In this document: positions 56,322 through 64,000 of the stretch, one piece after another
Numbering within the stretch: position 1 is the first letter of the stretch
Layout of the letters: every line of letters begins with the position of its first letter
Assembly: GCF_029626265.1 (NCBI RefSeq)
Contig: NZ_JARUBN010000001.1
Span: 5,025,001 to 5,089,000 of the forward strand
Source of the DNA: Micromonospora sp. WMMD1102
GTDB lineage: Bacteria > Actinomycetota > Actinomycetes > Mycobacteriales > Micromonosporaceae
Direction: 5' to 3'
DNA: 64,000 nucleotides
Notes under the pieces: model-generated
The model's input: the letters and a program-made list of their open reading frames with translations, nothing else
Database searches by the model: none
What the model was told of the DNA's origin: nothing
Program-made: the position numbers and the translations under genes

Positions 56322-59300
56322 CCCGCCCGCCGCCGGCCCGCCCGGGAATCCCCGGCCAGTACGGCGTCCAGCGACGCCTCCCGCCCGTACCGGTACGCCG
56401 GGGTGAACCCTCCGCCGGGCCCGGGTAGGTGTGCCGGGACGTCGAGTTGGGCGCGCAGGGCCCGCTCGGTCGCCTCGGTGTCAGCCCGTTCACAGGCCGG
56501 CACCGGTGCACCGATCTCCGCCCGGATCCGGTCCGCGGCGCCGAGCAGCCGGGCCCCGCGTACCGGGTCGCCGTCCTGCCGGGCCACCTCGGCGAGCGCC
56601 TCCAGCACACTGGCGGTACGCCACCGGTCGCCGACCTGCCGGTGCGCGGCCAGGCTGAGCCGCAGGTGCCGGGCGGCCCGCCGGGTACGCCCGCCGCGCA
56701 GCTCGACCAGCCCGCAGAGGTTGTGTGCCCAGCCGACGCCCTCCGGGAAGCCGGTCGCGGAGTACCGCCGCAGTGCCACGTCCAGCAGGGCCGACGCCCG
56801 GTCGATGTCGCCCCGGTACAGCGCGACCGCGCCGAGGTTCATCAGCGCGCTCGCCGCCGCCAGCCGGTCGCCCAGCCGCTCGTGCCGGCGCAGGCTCGCC
56901 CACAGCCGAGAGTCGGCCCGGTCCAGGTCGCCGGCGAGCCAGGCGGTGAAGCCGCGCAGCTCGGTGATCTGCGCCTCGGCCCACTCGTCGGCGTAGTCGG
57001 CGAAGATGGCTCCGGCGGTGGCCAGCTGGTCGGCGGACTCGGCGTACCGGGCCTGTTCCCGGGCGACCGAGCCGAGGATCTGCGCCAGCTGCGCCTCGGC
57101 CCGGCGGTCTCCGGTGACCCGACAGGCGGCCCGGGCCAGCTCGGCGTGCCGGGTCGCGGCCGGATAGTCGCAGGCCAGCATCGCCAGCATGGCGGCGCCG
57201 ATCCCGGCCCGGGAGCGCAGCGCGGCCGGGGCGTCCGGATGCCGGGCCAACGCCGTGGAGAGCCAGGCGTGGCCCTCCCGGTAGTTGCCCGCCAGCCGGC
57301 AGTACATCGCGAGGGCGGCGGCCAGCCGCAGGTCGCCGTGTGCCGGGCCGGCCGCGCCCGCCTCGGCCAGCCAGGTCATCGCGGACCGCAGGTTCGGCTC
57401 CTCGGCGCGCAGCCGGGCCAGCCACCGGTCCCGGGCGGCGCCGCGCAGCCGGGCGTCGGCCTGCTGGGCCAGCTCCAGGCAGTACCTGGCGAGCGCCTGC
57501 CGGGCGGCCACCTCGGCGCCGGAGCCGACCAGCCGGTCCAGTGCGTGCCGCCGGACCGGCTCCAGCATCCGGTAGCGCGGCTGCCCGCCCTCCCCCGGGA
57601 CGGCTGCCCCGGCGTCCCCGCCCTCCCCGGGGCCGGCTGCCCGGGGGTGCGTTGCGTCGCCCGACCCGGACGCTCCGGCGTGCCCGCTCTGCCCCGGCCC
57701 GGACGCCCCGGCGTGTGGTGCGGGGCCGGACGGCAGCGGTTCCACCAGGGACGCCTCGACCAGCGCGGCCAGGGCGGCCGGCGCGGCCGGGCCGCCGATC
57801 GACCGGGCCGCCTCGGCGTCGAACCCACCCGTGAAGATCGCCAGCCGGTCGAAGAGTCGGCAGGCGTCGGCGTCCAGCAGGCAGAGGCTGGACTCCACCG
57901 CGGCGGCGACGCTCCGGTGCCGGTCGGCCGGTCTCGGATCCGGGCTGCGCAGCAGCCGTACGCCGGTCCGCAGCCGCCCGACGATCTCGGGCACCGTCAA
58001 CATCGGGGTACGCGCCGCGGCCAGCTCGATCGCCAGCGGCAGCCCGTCCAGTTCGGCACAGAGTCGGACGACCGCCTCGGCGCTGGTCTCCGGAACGGGT
58101 CGGCCGGCGCAGTCCCGGGCCCGTTCGAGGAAGAGCAGGGTGGCCGGATGGGCGGCCAGCGCCGCGAGGCTGTGCCCGGCACCCACCTCGGGTACGCCGA
58201 GCGCCGGCACCCGGATCCGCGACTCGACGGCCAGCCGCAGCGCGATCCGGCTGGTCGCCAGCACCCGCAGCCCCGGGCAGCGGGACAGCAGCCGGTCGAC
58301 CAGCTCCGCGCAGCCGGTGACCAGGTGTTCGCAGTTGTCCAGCACCAGCAGTGCCCGGTCCGGCCCGAGGTCGGCGGCGAGCGCCTCGACCACGTCCCGC
58401 CCCACGTCCGGTACGCCGAGCGCGGCGGCGACCGCCTGCGGCACCCGTACCGGGCTCTCCACCGCGGTCAGGTCGACGAACCAGACCGGCCGGTCGGTGA
58501 CCGCCCCGGCCGCCGCGACCGCCAGCCGGGTCTTGCCGGCCCCGCCCGTTCCGGTGAGGGTGACCAGGCGGTGCCGGTCCAGCCGCTCGGCGACGACGTG
58601 CAGGAGTTCGTCCCGGCCGAGCAGGGCGGTAAGCGGGACCGGCAGCCGGGCGGCCGGACGTTCCCGGTATGTCGGCGGGTCGACGGCAGCCTCCGGGCCG
58701 GACACCGCCGCCGGCCCCGTCGCCCAGTCCTCGGGCAGCTCACCGGCGCGCACCGCCGCCGCCAGTACGCAGACCCGCCCGGCCGGCTCGACGCCGAGCT
58801 GTTCCCGGAAGACGTGCTGGGCCCGCTGGTGCACCTCTGCGGCGGCCCGCCGCCCCCGGTGCAGGTACGCCGCGACGAGCAGCAGTTCCCACAGCCGCGC
58901 CCGCAGCGGATGGGTCGCCACCGCGCGGGTCAGTTCGGCGACGGCCACCCGGGCCACCTGGGCGGCGGTCGCCCCGGCGGCCACCACGGCGCGGTCGGCG
59001 ACCGGCCCGCCGGCGGCGGTGTGTGCCGCCACGGCGAGCCGCAGCGCACACTCCCAGCGCTGCGCGAAGGCGTCGACCCGGGCCTGGCGCAGCCGCGCCA
59101 GTTCGGCGGCGGCCCACCCGGACGGACAGAGCCGGTACGGGTCGCCGGCCTCGCCGCCGGCCGGTGCCGCCCCGGCGGACCGGTCCGGCCCGGCGGACCG
59201 GTCCGGCAGCGGCTCGGTCCAGACGGCCAGGGCGGCCCGGAACAGCCGGGCGGCGGCCCGCAGCTCACCGGCGGCCATCCGGCGCCGGGCCCGGTCGGAC

Positions 59301-59674
59301 AGCCGGGTGAACCGGCTCGCGTCGATCCGGTCCCTCGGCATCCGGAGCAGGTAGCCGGTCGGCCGGACCTCCAGGGTGCCGGGCGATCCGCAGCCGGTCA
59401 GCGCGGCCGCCAGCAGGGTCGCCGCCCGGCGCAGCGGACGGGCACCGGTCCGGGCCAGCGTTTCCCGGCCGGCCAGGGCGGCGAGCAGTTCCGCCTCCGG
59501 GACGGGCTCGTTGGGACGCAGCGCCAGCAGCCCGAGGAGCGCTCCGGCGCCGTCCGGCAGCGCGACCGGCCCCCGGGGCCCGATCAGGCGTACCGGCCCG
59601 AGCAGCCGTACCCCGCCCGGGGTGGCGTGCCGCCGCTCCGAACTGGCCTGTTGGTCAGGCACGCTGTGCCGCAA
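56291..59674 (-). CDS. AfsR/SARP-type ATPase regulator with TPR domain
   Basis: 1127 aa. The N-terminal part (about 20-110) is a weak winged-helix domain (VRLLGPVRLIGPRGPVALPDGAGALLGLLALRPNEPVPEAELLAALAG...), followed by the bacterial activator domain (about 115-310). The NB-ARC/ATPase unit starts near 345 with P-loop VTLTGTGGAGKTRLAVAAA and continues with LLVLDNCEHLVTGCAELVDRLL. TPR repeats fill the C-terminal third (about 780-1090). SARP-NB-ARC-TPR proteins activate secondary-metabolite or developmental genes. The start is TTG 59674 (AGGTGAGGG 8 bp upstream) or GTG 59662. Its target is not in view; the neighbouring FAD monooxygenase is a candidate. Confidence 0.85.
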   Translation of the reverse strand: MRHSVPDQQASSERRHATPGGVRLLGPVRLIGPRGPVALPDGAGALLGLLALRPNEPVPEAELLAALAGRETLARTGARPLRRAATLLAAALTGCGSPGTLEVRPTGYLLRMPRDRIDASRFTRLSDRARRRMAAGELRAAARLFRAALAVWTEPLPDRSAGPDRSAGAAPAGGEAGDPYRLCPSGWAAAELARLRQARVDAFAQRWECALRLAVAAHTAAGGPVADRAVVAAGATAAQVARVAVAELTRAVATHPLRARLWELLLVAAYLHRGRRAAAEVHQRAQHVFREQLGVEPAGRVCVLAAAVRAGELPEDWATGPAAVSGPEAAVDPPTYRERPAARLPVPLTALLGRDELLHVVAERLDRHRLVTLTGTGGAGKTRLAVAAAGAVTDRPVWFVDLTAVESPVRVPQAVAAALGVPDVGRDVVEALAADLGPDRALLVLDNCEHLVTGCAELVDRLLSRCPGLRVLATSRIALRLAVESRIRVPALGVPEVGAGHSLAALAAHPATLLFLERARDCAGRPVPETSAEAVVRLCAELDGLPLAIELAAARTPMLTVPEIVGRLRTGVRLLRSPDPRPADRHRSVAAAVESSLCLLDADACRLFDRLAIFTGGFDAEAARSIGGPAAPAALAALVEASLVEPLPSGPAPHAGASGPGQSGHAGASGSGDATHPRAAGPGEGGDAGAAVPGEGGQPRYRMLEPVRRHALDRLVGSGAEVAARQALARYCLELAQQADARLRGAARDRWLARLRAEEPNLRSAMTWLAEAGAAGPAHGDLRLAAALAMYCRLAGNYREGHAWLSTALARHPDAPAALRSRAGIGAAMLAMLACDYPAATRHAELARAACRVTGDRRAEAQLAQILGSVAREQARYAESADQLATAGAIFADYADEWAEAQITELRGFTAWLAGDLDRADSRLWASLRRHERLGDRLAAASALMNLGAVALYRGDIDRASALLDVALRRYSATGFPEGVGWAHNLCGLVELRGGRTRRAARHLRLSLAAHRQVGDRWRTASVLEALAEVARQDGDPVRGARLLGAADRIRAEIGAPVPACERADTEATERALRAQLDVPAHLPGPGGGFTPAYRYGREASLDAVLAGDSRAGRRRAGQWPESAFGS

Positions 59675-59830
59675 CTGGGAGCCCTCACCTTCGCTCCCGG
59701 GTAGTGTGCGTGACCCGTGCGGGTGCGGGGCATCCCCCCGACCGGTCGGTTGGCCGACAAACCGGTGGGTCCGGCGGGATCCGCTCGGGCAGCAGTCTGC
59801 TTCGATTCGGATACCGACCGGTCATCCGGT

Positions 59831-59875
59831 GGCCGACGGCCCGGCTACTCCAGCGGCCGACGGCCCGGCTACTCC
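59831..59875. repeat. Direct repeats copied from the monooxygenase 3' end
   Basis: GGCCGACGGCCCGGCTACTCC occurs at 59831-59851 and 59855-59875. Its CTACTCC...GGCCG pattern also forms the end of the monooxygenase gene (stop CTA at 59939-59941, then CTCCGGTGGCCG). Degenerate copies fill the gap between. Confidence 0.75.
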
Positions 59876-59938
59876 GGCGCCGGCGGCTTGGCTGCTCCGG
59901 CCCGGCGGTTTGGCTGCGCCGACGGTGGGCGGTTCCGA

Positions 59939-61144
59939 CTACTCCGGTGGCCGCCACTGGGCCGCGACGGTCGCCGCGCTGCCCAGCAGCCGGGGCGTGA
60001 TCGTGCCGAGTGCCGCGTCCCGGGCCCGCAGGGCCAGCCGTCCCCGGGTTTGCAGGACCGCCGACATCCGCCGGGTCTGCCGGACCACGGTGACGGTCCG
60101 GGGACGACGCAGCCGGTGGTACGACTCGACCGCCTCGCGCAGCGCCGGGCCGGGGATCGCCTCCCGGACCACCGAACGCAGCGTCGCGGCGTCCTCCAGG
60201 GCGAGACAGGCACCCTGACCCAGGTGGTGTGGCATCGCGTGCGCGGCATCACCGAGCAGCACCACCCCGCCGGTGCCGGACGGGAAGCCGTACGCCCGGG
60301 GCAGCGGACGCAGCTCGCGCACCTCCTGCTGCACCAGGTCCTCCGGCTCGGTGGCGGCGAGCAGCTCGCCGATCGGCGCCGGCCAGTTCGCGAACCAGCG
60401 CCGGAGCAGGGCGAGCTGGGTGGCCGGCGACTCGGGGCGGGAGGCGCCGGCCGCGGTCGCCACCCAGTAGATGCCACCCCGGGTGGAGCCGCCGGAGGCG
60501 CCCCGGTCGCCGAGCGAGGCGGCGACGAACCGGTAACCGGCGCCGAGCGTCTCGCCGTCCACCGGGCGGTCGGGCGGGAGCTGTGGCGCCCGGTACCAGG
60601 GAATCACCGCCCGCCACGCCGCGCAGCCGGAGCTGACCACGGTGGCCTCCGGGGCGAGCCGGCGGCGTACCGCGCTGTCGATCCCGTCGGCGGCGACGAC
60701 GAGGTCGGCCTCGAAGCTGCCGCGCCCGTCGCCGACCGCCGGCCGGGCTCCGTCGGCCTCGCCGACCCGGACGGTCCGGACCTCGACCCCGGTCCGGATC
60801 TCCACCCGGTCGCCGAGGCCGGCGACAAGCGCGTCGTGCAGGTCCTCCCGGTGTACGACCACCGGCGCGCGCTCGCCCAGCCCGGGGCGGGGCTGCACCA
60901 GCCAGTGCCCGTCGGGGCGCCGGACCCCGACGTCGGGCAGCCGGGTGGCGATCGCGGCCAGCCCTTCGCCGAGGCCGAGCGCGCGCAGTGCGTGTATCCC
61001 GTTGGGCCAGAGGACCAGGGCGGTGCGCTCGGCGCGTACCCGGTCGGCCTGTTCCAGCAGGGTCACCTGCCATCCGGACCGGGCCAGCGCACCGGCCGTC
61101 GCCAGTCCGCCGATCCCGGCGCCCACCACCACGGCCGTACGCAT
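59939..61144 (-). CDS. FAD-dependent aromatic-type monooxygenase
   Basis: 401 aa from ATG 61144, 8 bp after GGGGGAG. TAVVVGAGIGGLATAGALARSGWQVTLLEQ is the FAD-binding GxGxxG motif. VVAADGIDSAVRRRL is the DG motif, and GVVLLGDAAHAMPHHLGQGACLALEDAATL is the GD motif of group A flavin monooxygenases (class of p-hydroxybenzoate hydroxylase, FAD3). It hydroxylates or epoxidises a small aromatic or polyketide-like substrate with NAD(P)H and O2. Location next to a SARP-like regulator suggests a secondary-metabolite role. The substrate is unknown. Confidence 0.88.
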   Translation of the reverse strand: MRTAVVVGAGIGGLATAGALARSGWQVTLLEQADRVRAERTALVLWPNGIHALRALGLGEGLAAIATRLPDVGVRRPDGHWLVQPRPGLGERAPVVVHREDLHDALVAGLGDRVEIRTGVEVRTVRVGEADGARPAVGDGRGSFEADLVVAADGIDSAVRRRLAPEATVVSSGCAAWRAVIPWYRAPQLPPDRPVDGETLGAGYRFVAASLGDRGASGGSTRGGIYWVATAAGASRPESPATQLALLRRWFANWPAPIGELLAATEPEDLVQQEVRELRPLPRAYGFPSGTGGVVLLGDAAHAMPHHLGQGACLALEDAATLRSVVREAIPGPALREAVESYHRLRRPRTVTVVRQTRRMSAVLQTRGRLALRARDAALGTITPRLLGSAATVAAQWRPPE

Positions 61145-61161
61145 CGGGCCGGCTCCCCCGC

Positions 61162-62457
61162 TCAACGGTCCCGGTCGGCGGTCCCCGGCGCGGCCCCGGC
61201 GTCGGCCGGCTCGCCGTCCCGGGTCTCGGCCGGTGTCCCGGCGGCGGTCGGCTTCCCGGCCCGCACGCCGCCCTCGGCGAGTTCGCCGCCTTCCCGGCCG
61301 TCGCCGTCGCCGTCGCGACCGTCGTCGTTGCCGTCCCGGCCGTCGTCGTCACCTTCGCCGCTGTCGTCGTCGTAGGCGGCGTCGGCGTCGGCGTCGGCAC
61401 GCTCGGCTCGGGCCGGTGCGCTCGGGTCCTCGGCCGGCGGCACCTCGCCGGTCTCCTGGAAGCGCCGGAACTGCTCCTCGGTCACCACCTGGTACGCGAT
61501 CGGCGCGCCGACCGCGGCCGGCTCGCGGGAGACGTCGACCTGGGAGACGTCGCTGGCGGCGGTGTCGCCCGCGGCCAGCGGTGCGGGCGCGCCACCGACC
61601 GGGACCAGGAACTCCTGCGGGCCCCGGACCCGGACGAAGTAGACGAGCGCGCCGAGGAAGACCAGGACCGCGGTCCAGACGTTCAGCCGGGCGCCGAGGA
61701 TCTCGGTCGCCTCGTCGGTACGCATCATCTCGATCCAGAACCGGCCGACGGTGTAGCCCATCACGTAGAGCGCGAACGCCCGGCCCCGGCCGAGCTTGAG
61801 CCGGCGGTCGAGGAAGAGGACCAGACCGGCGACGCCGACGTTCCAGAGCGCCTCGTAGAGGAAGGTCGGGTGGAAGAGCCCGGGTTCGAGGACCGGGTTG
61901 CCGCTGTCGTCGAGGAGGGCCTTCCCCGGGTTGGCCTGGTCCATCCGGTGGATCTCCAGGCCCCACGGCAGCGTCGTCTGCCCGCCGAACAGCTCGTTGT
62001 TGAACCAGTTGCCGATCCGGCCGACGGCCTGGGCCAGCGGCATTCCCGGAGCGAGCGCGTCGGCCACCATGGTCAGCGGCAGGCCGAGCTGCCGGGCGGC
62101 CAGCCAGGCGCCGACCGCGCCGCCCGCGACGGCGCCCCAGATCCCGAGCCCGCCCTCCCAGATGTAGAGGGCGCGGAGCGGCTCACCACCCTCGCCGAAG
62201 TAGGAGCCGGGCGAGGTGATCACGTGGTAGATCCGGGCGCCGACGATGCCGAACGGCACCGCCCAGACGGCGATGTCCAGCACCGCCCAGGGCGCGGCGC
62301 CCCGGCGGCGCAGCCGCAGCTCGGTCACCGCGCAGGCGACCACGATTCCGAGCACGATGCAGAGCGCGTAGGCCCGAACCGGCACCGGCCCGAGCTGCCA
62401 CACGGCGTTGGCGGGACTCGGCAGGGCCGCCTGAGGAGAGAGCGAGGCGAGGGTCAC
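61162..62457 (-). CDS. lgt: Prolipoprotein diacylglyceryl transferase
   Basis: 431 aa from GTG 62457. Seven membrane segments are visible. The Lgt signature GRIGNWFNNELFGGQTTLPWG (Arg, Asn and Glu conserved) is near 150, and the motif IYHVITSPGSYFGEGGEPLRALYIWEGGLGIWG before it has the HGGL-type block (WEGGLG). The core ends near 285; the last about 140 residues are a cytoplasmic acidic extension (DDDGRDGNDDGRDGDGDG and similar). Lgt adds diacylglycerol to lipobox Cys and so serves the window's lipoproteins. It lies 228 bp downstream of trpA, as in other actinobacteria. Confidence 0.95.
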   Translation of the reverse strand: MTLASLSPQAALPSPANAVWQLGPVPVRAYALCIVLGIVVACAVTELRLRRRGAAPWAVLDIAVWAVPFGIVGARIYHVITSPGSYFGEGGEPLRALYIWEGGLGIWGAVAGGAVGAWLAARQLGLPLTMVADALAPGMPLAQAVGRIGNWFNNELFGGQTTLPWGLEIHRMDQANPGKALLDDSGNPVLEPGLFHPTFLYEALWNVGVAGLVLFLDRRLKLGRGRAFALYVMGYTVGRFWIEMMRTDEATEILGARLNVWTAVLVFLGALVYFVRVRGPQEFLVPVGGAPAPLAAGDTAASDVSQVDVSREPAAVGAPIAYQVVTEEQFRRFQETGEVPPAEDPSAPARAERADADADAAYDDDSGEGDDDGRDGNDDGRDGDGDGREGGELAEGGVRAGKPTAAGTPAETRDGEPADAGAAPGTADRDR

Positions 62458-62650
62458 GGGTGCACAGGCTACCGTCGCAACCCCTGCCCGCGGCACCCCG
62501 GTCCGGTTGCTACCTTCCGGCGAAGCCCGCCTGTTTCGTCCCGATACGGCCCACACTCTCCCCCCGTCGCCTGTTTGAGCTGCTCGCAGCCAGCCGGCGA
62601 GCGCGCGGAAACGGGGGCGGGGACGGGCAGGCGGGCGGTGTCCGGCCAGC

Positions 62651-62700
62651 GCCGGACGTTCGGATCAGCGCCCGGACGGTTCGGATCAGCGCCGGACGGT
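62651..62700. repeat. Duplicated trpA 3' end
   Basis: A GCCGGACG-TTCGGATCAGC unit (62651-62669) and GCCCGGACGGTTCGGATCAGC (62670-62690) are followed by a third partial copy up to 62704. The TCA in the second copy is the trpA stop; that in the first is a downstream copy. Confidence 0.75.
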
Positions 62701-63513
62701 TCGGACGCCCTCGGCGAGTTCGGCGCTGAGACTGCCCAGCCTGGCGAGCCCGGCCGCCTCGTCCGGGGCGTCCAGCAGGCAGCGGATCAGGGCGCTGCCC
62801 ACGATGACGCCGTCGGCGTACCGGCCGACCTCGGCGGCCTGGGCACCGGTGCCGACGCCGAGGCCCACCCCGACCGGCAGCGAGCTGACCGCCCGGACCC
62901 GGCCGACCAGGGTCGGTGCGTCGTCCGAGGTCCGCTCCCGGGCCCCGGTCACCCCCATCAGGGCGGTGGCGTAGACGAAGCCCCGGCAGTGCTCGACGGT
63001 CATCGCCAGCCGCCGGTCGGTCGACGACGGCGCGACCAGGAACGTCCGGTCCAGCCCGTACGCGTCGGAGGCGGCCAGCCACTCGCCGGCCTCCTCCGGG
63101 ATCAGGTCCGGGGTGATCAGGCCGGTGCCACCGGCGGCGGCGAGGTCCCGGGCGAAGGCGTCGACTCCGTAGCGCTCGATCGGGTTCCAGTAGGTCATGA
63201 TCACCACCGGGGCGCCGGTCGCGGCGACCGTCTCGACGATCCGCAGCGCGTCCCGGGTGCGTACCCCGCCGGCCAGGGCGATGTCGCTGGCCCGCTGGAT
63301 GACCGGCCCGTCCATCACCGGGTCGGAGTACGGGATCTCCAGTTCGATCACGTCGACCCCGGCGTCGACCATGGCGCGCATCGCGGCGATGCTGCCGTCC
63401 ACGGTCGGGAAGCCGGCCGGCATGCAGCCGACCAGCAGGGCCCGCCCCTCGGCCCGAGCCTTCTCGAAGGCGACCCCGATGCTCCGGTCCGGATCAGCGG
63501 TCATCCCGGTCAC
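62686..63513 (-). CDS. trpA: Tryptophan synthase alpha chain
   Basis: 275 aa. [52 protein letters not shown] holds the catalytic Glu (ELEIPYSDP) and the substrate loop Asp (DPVMDGP). [17 protein letters not shown] and [30 protein letters not shown] close the barrel around the phosphate. It cleaves indole-3-glycerol phosphate and channels indole to TrpB. GTG 63513 overlaps the trpB stop by 4 bp (GTGA). Normal length. Confidence 0.96.
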   Translation of the reverse strand: MTGMTADPDRSIGVAFEKARAEGRALLVGCMPAGFPTVDGSIAAMRAMVDAGVDVIELEIPYSDPVMDGPVIQRASDIALAGGVRTRDALRIVETVAATGAPVVIMTYWNPIERYGVDAFARDLAAAGGTGLITPDLIPEEAGEWLAASDAYGLDRTFLVAPSSTDRRLAMTVEHCRGFVYATALMGVTGARERTSDDAPTLVGRVRAVSSLPVGVGLGVGTGAQAAEVGRYADGVIVGSALIRCLLDAPDEAAGLARLGSLSAELAEGVRTVRR

Positions 63514-64000
63514 CCCTGGTTTCCGTCGAGGATGCCGAAGTACTCCCCGGCGGTGTGCACGTCCTTGTCGCCCCGGCCGGAGAGGTTGACCACGATCGTC
63601 GGCTCGCGACCCAGTTCGGCGGCGAGACCAGGGATGATCTTGAGTGTGCCGGCCAGCGCGTGCGCGCTCTCGATCGCCGGGATGATCCCCTCGGTCCGGC
63701 AGAGGAGCTGGAACGCGTCCATCGCCTCCGCGTCGGTGACCGGCGCGTACCGGGCCCGCCCGGCGTCGTTCAGCCAGGCGTGCTCGGGGCCGACCCCCGG
63801 GTAGTCCAGCCCGGCCGAGATCGAGTGTGACTCGACCGTCTGCCCGTCGGCGTCCTGCAACACGTAGGTGCGGGCGCCGTGCAGCACCCCGGACGAGCCG
63901 CCGGTGATGCTCGACGCGTGCCGCCCGGTCTCGATCCCGTCGCCGCCGGCCTCGAAGCCGTAGAGCCGGACGTCGGCGTCGGGCACGAAGGCGTGGAAGA
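63510..64000 (-). CDS. trpB: Tryptophan synthase beta chain, C-terminal part (gene runs off the window)
   Basis: Only the last about 163 residues are present. [21 protein letters not shown], then [21 protein letters not shown] and [24 protein letters not shown] are the conserved TrpB C-terminal blocks with the PLP-phosphate and Glu-binding surroundings. [25 protein letters not shown] ending (NLSGRGDKD) is diagnostic. Start is outside the window. It is coupled to trpA by the GTGA overlap. Confidence 0.96.
   Translation of the reverse strand, partial: FHAFVPDADVRLYGFEAGGDGIETGRHASSITGGSSGVLHGARTYVLQDADGQTVESHSISAGLDYPGVGPEHAWLNDAGRARYAPVTDAEAMDAFQLLCRTEGIIPAIESAHALAGTLKIIPGLAAELGREPTIVVNLSGRGDKDVHTAGEYFGILDGNQG

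Noticed and set aside
56429..59704. 1091-residue plus-strand open frame opposite the SARP-type regulator
   Set aside because: Antisense shadow; the minus-strand protein has clear domains.

Overview
The window is high-GC actinobacterial chromosome. GTG and TTG starts, overlapping start/stop codons, the trpB-trpA-lgt-gltB-gltD block and a GGGCCCC-centred 26-bp hairpin (53110-53171) of a kind I associate with Micromonospora genomes all suggest Micromonosporaceae. That assignment is inference.

Layout. (1) 1-9753: a glycan-use locus behind a clear promoter (52-80). It has a polysaccharide pyruvyl-transferase-like protein, two LplB/LplC-type ABC permeases, a binding lipoprotein, a secreted heparinase II/III-type lyase with C-terminal beta-sandwich domains, and a 2-hydroxyacid dehydrogenase. 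(2) 9881-15178: a frameshifted small WXG100-like remnant, two paralogous lipoproteins, two paralogous secreted proteins of unknown function, a SIMPL-domain protein, and an NAD(P)-dependent reductase divergent from a MerR regulator whose promoter has the 19-bp spacer typical of MerR control. (3) 15236-28208: a type I-C CRISPR-Cas locus. Genes cas3-cas5c-cas8c-cas7-cas4-cas1-cas2 run leftward in overlapping order between two arrays: array 1 (26 repeats plus a truncated one) and array 2 (7 + 14 repeats, interrupted by a 443-bp insert). cas4 carries a one-base frameshift that removes its C-terminal Fe-S cysteines and opens its N-terminal part into the cas1 frame. A HicB-like gene sits at the leader-distal end of array 2. 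(4) 28232-37704: a poorly characterised block: a GntR regulator, a tiny leader ORF, a Cys-rich protein, an unknown protein, a Pro-rich membrane protein with an FtsK/SpoIIIE ATPase, then a patatin-like lipase convergent with and overlapping a membrane-anchored kinase-like protein. (5) 37897-43387: GT4 and GpgS-like GT2 glycosyltransferases, divergent from a Gfo/Idh/MocA oxidoreductase, an MDR dehydrogenase and a methyltransferase. (6) 43403-45681: a GH29 fucosidase divergent from a TetR regulator, with an 18-bp palindrome between them. (7) 45758-64000: glutamate synthase (gltD, gltB), a GNAT protein, an M14 metallopeptidase with a bactofilin-like tail, a fasciclin lipoprotein, an AfsR/SARP-type ATPase regulator, an FAD monooxygenase, lgt, trpA and partial trpB.

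How it fits together. Block 1 plausibly depolymerises, imports and begins to process an extracellular acidic glycan. The CRISPR system has a complete interference module (Cas3, Cas5c, Cas7, Cas8c) but a damaged adaptation module. Its two arrays share leader architecture and near-identical spacers, so both have probably been fed by one Cas1-Cas2 complex against related phages. Blocks 4 and 5 are the least understood and the most likely to hold something new. A recurring oddity is short direct repeats that duplicate the 3' ends, stop codon included, of several unrelated genes.
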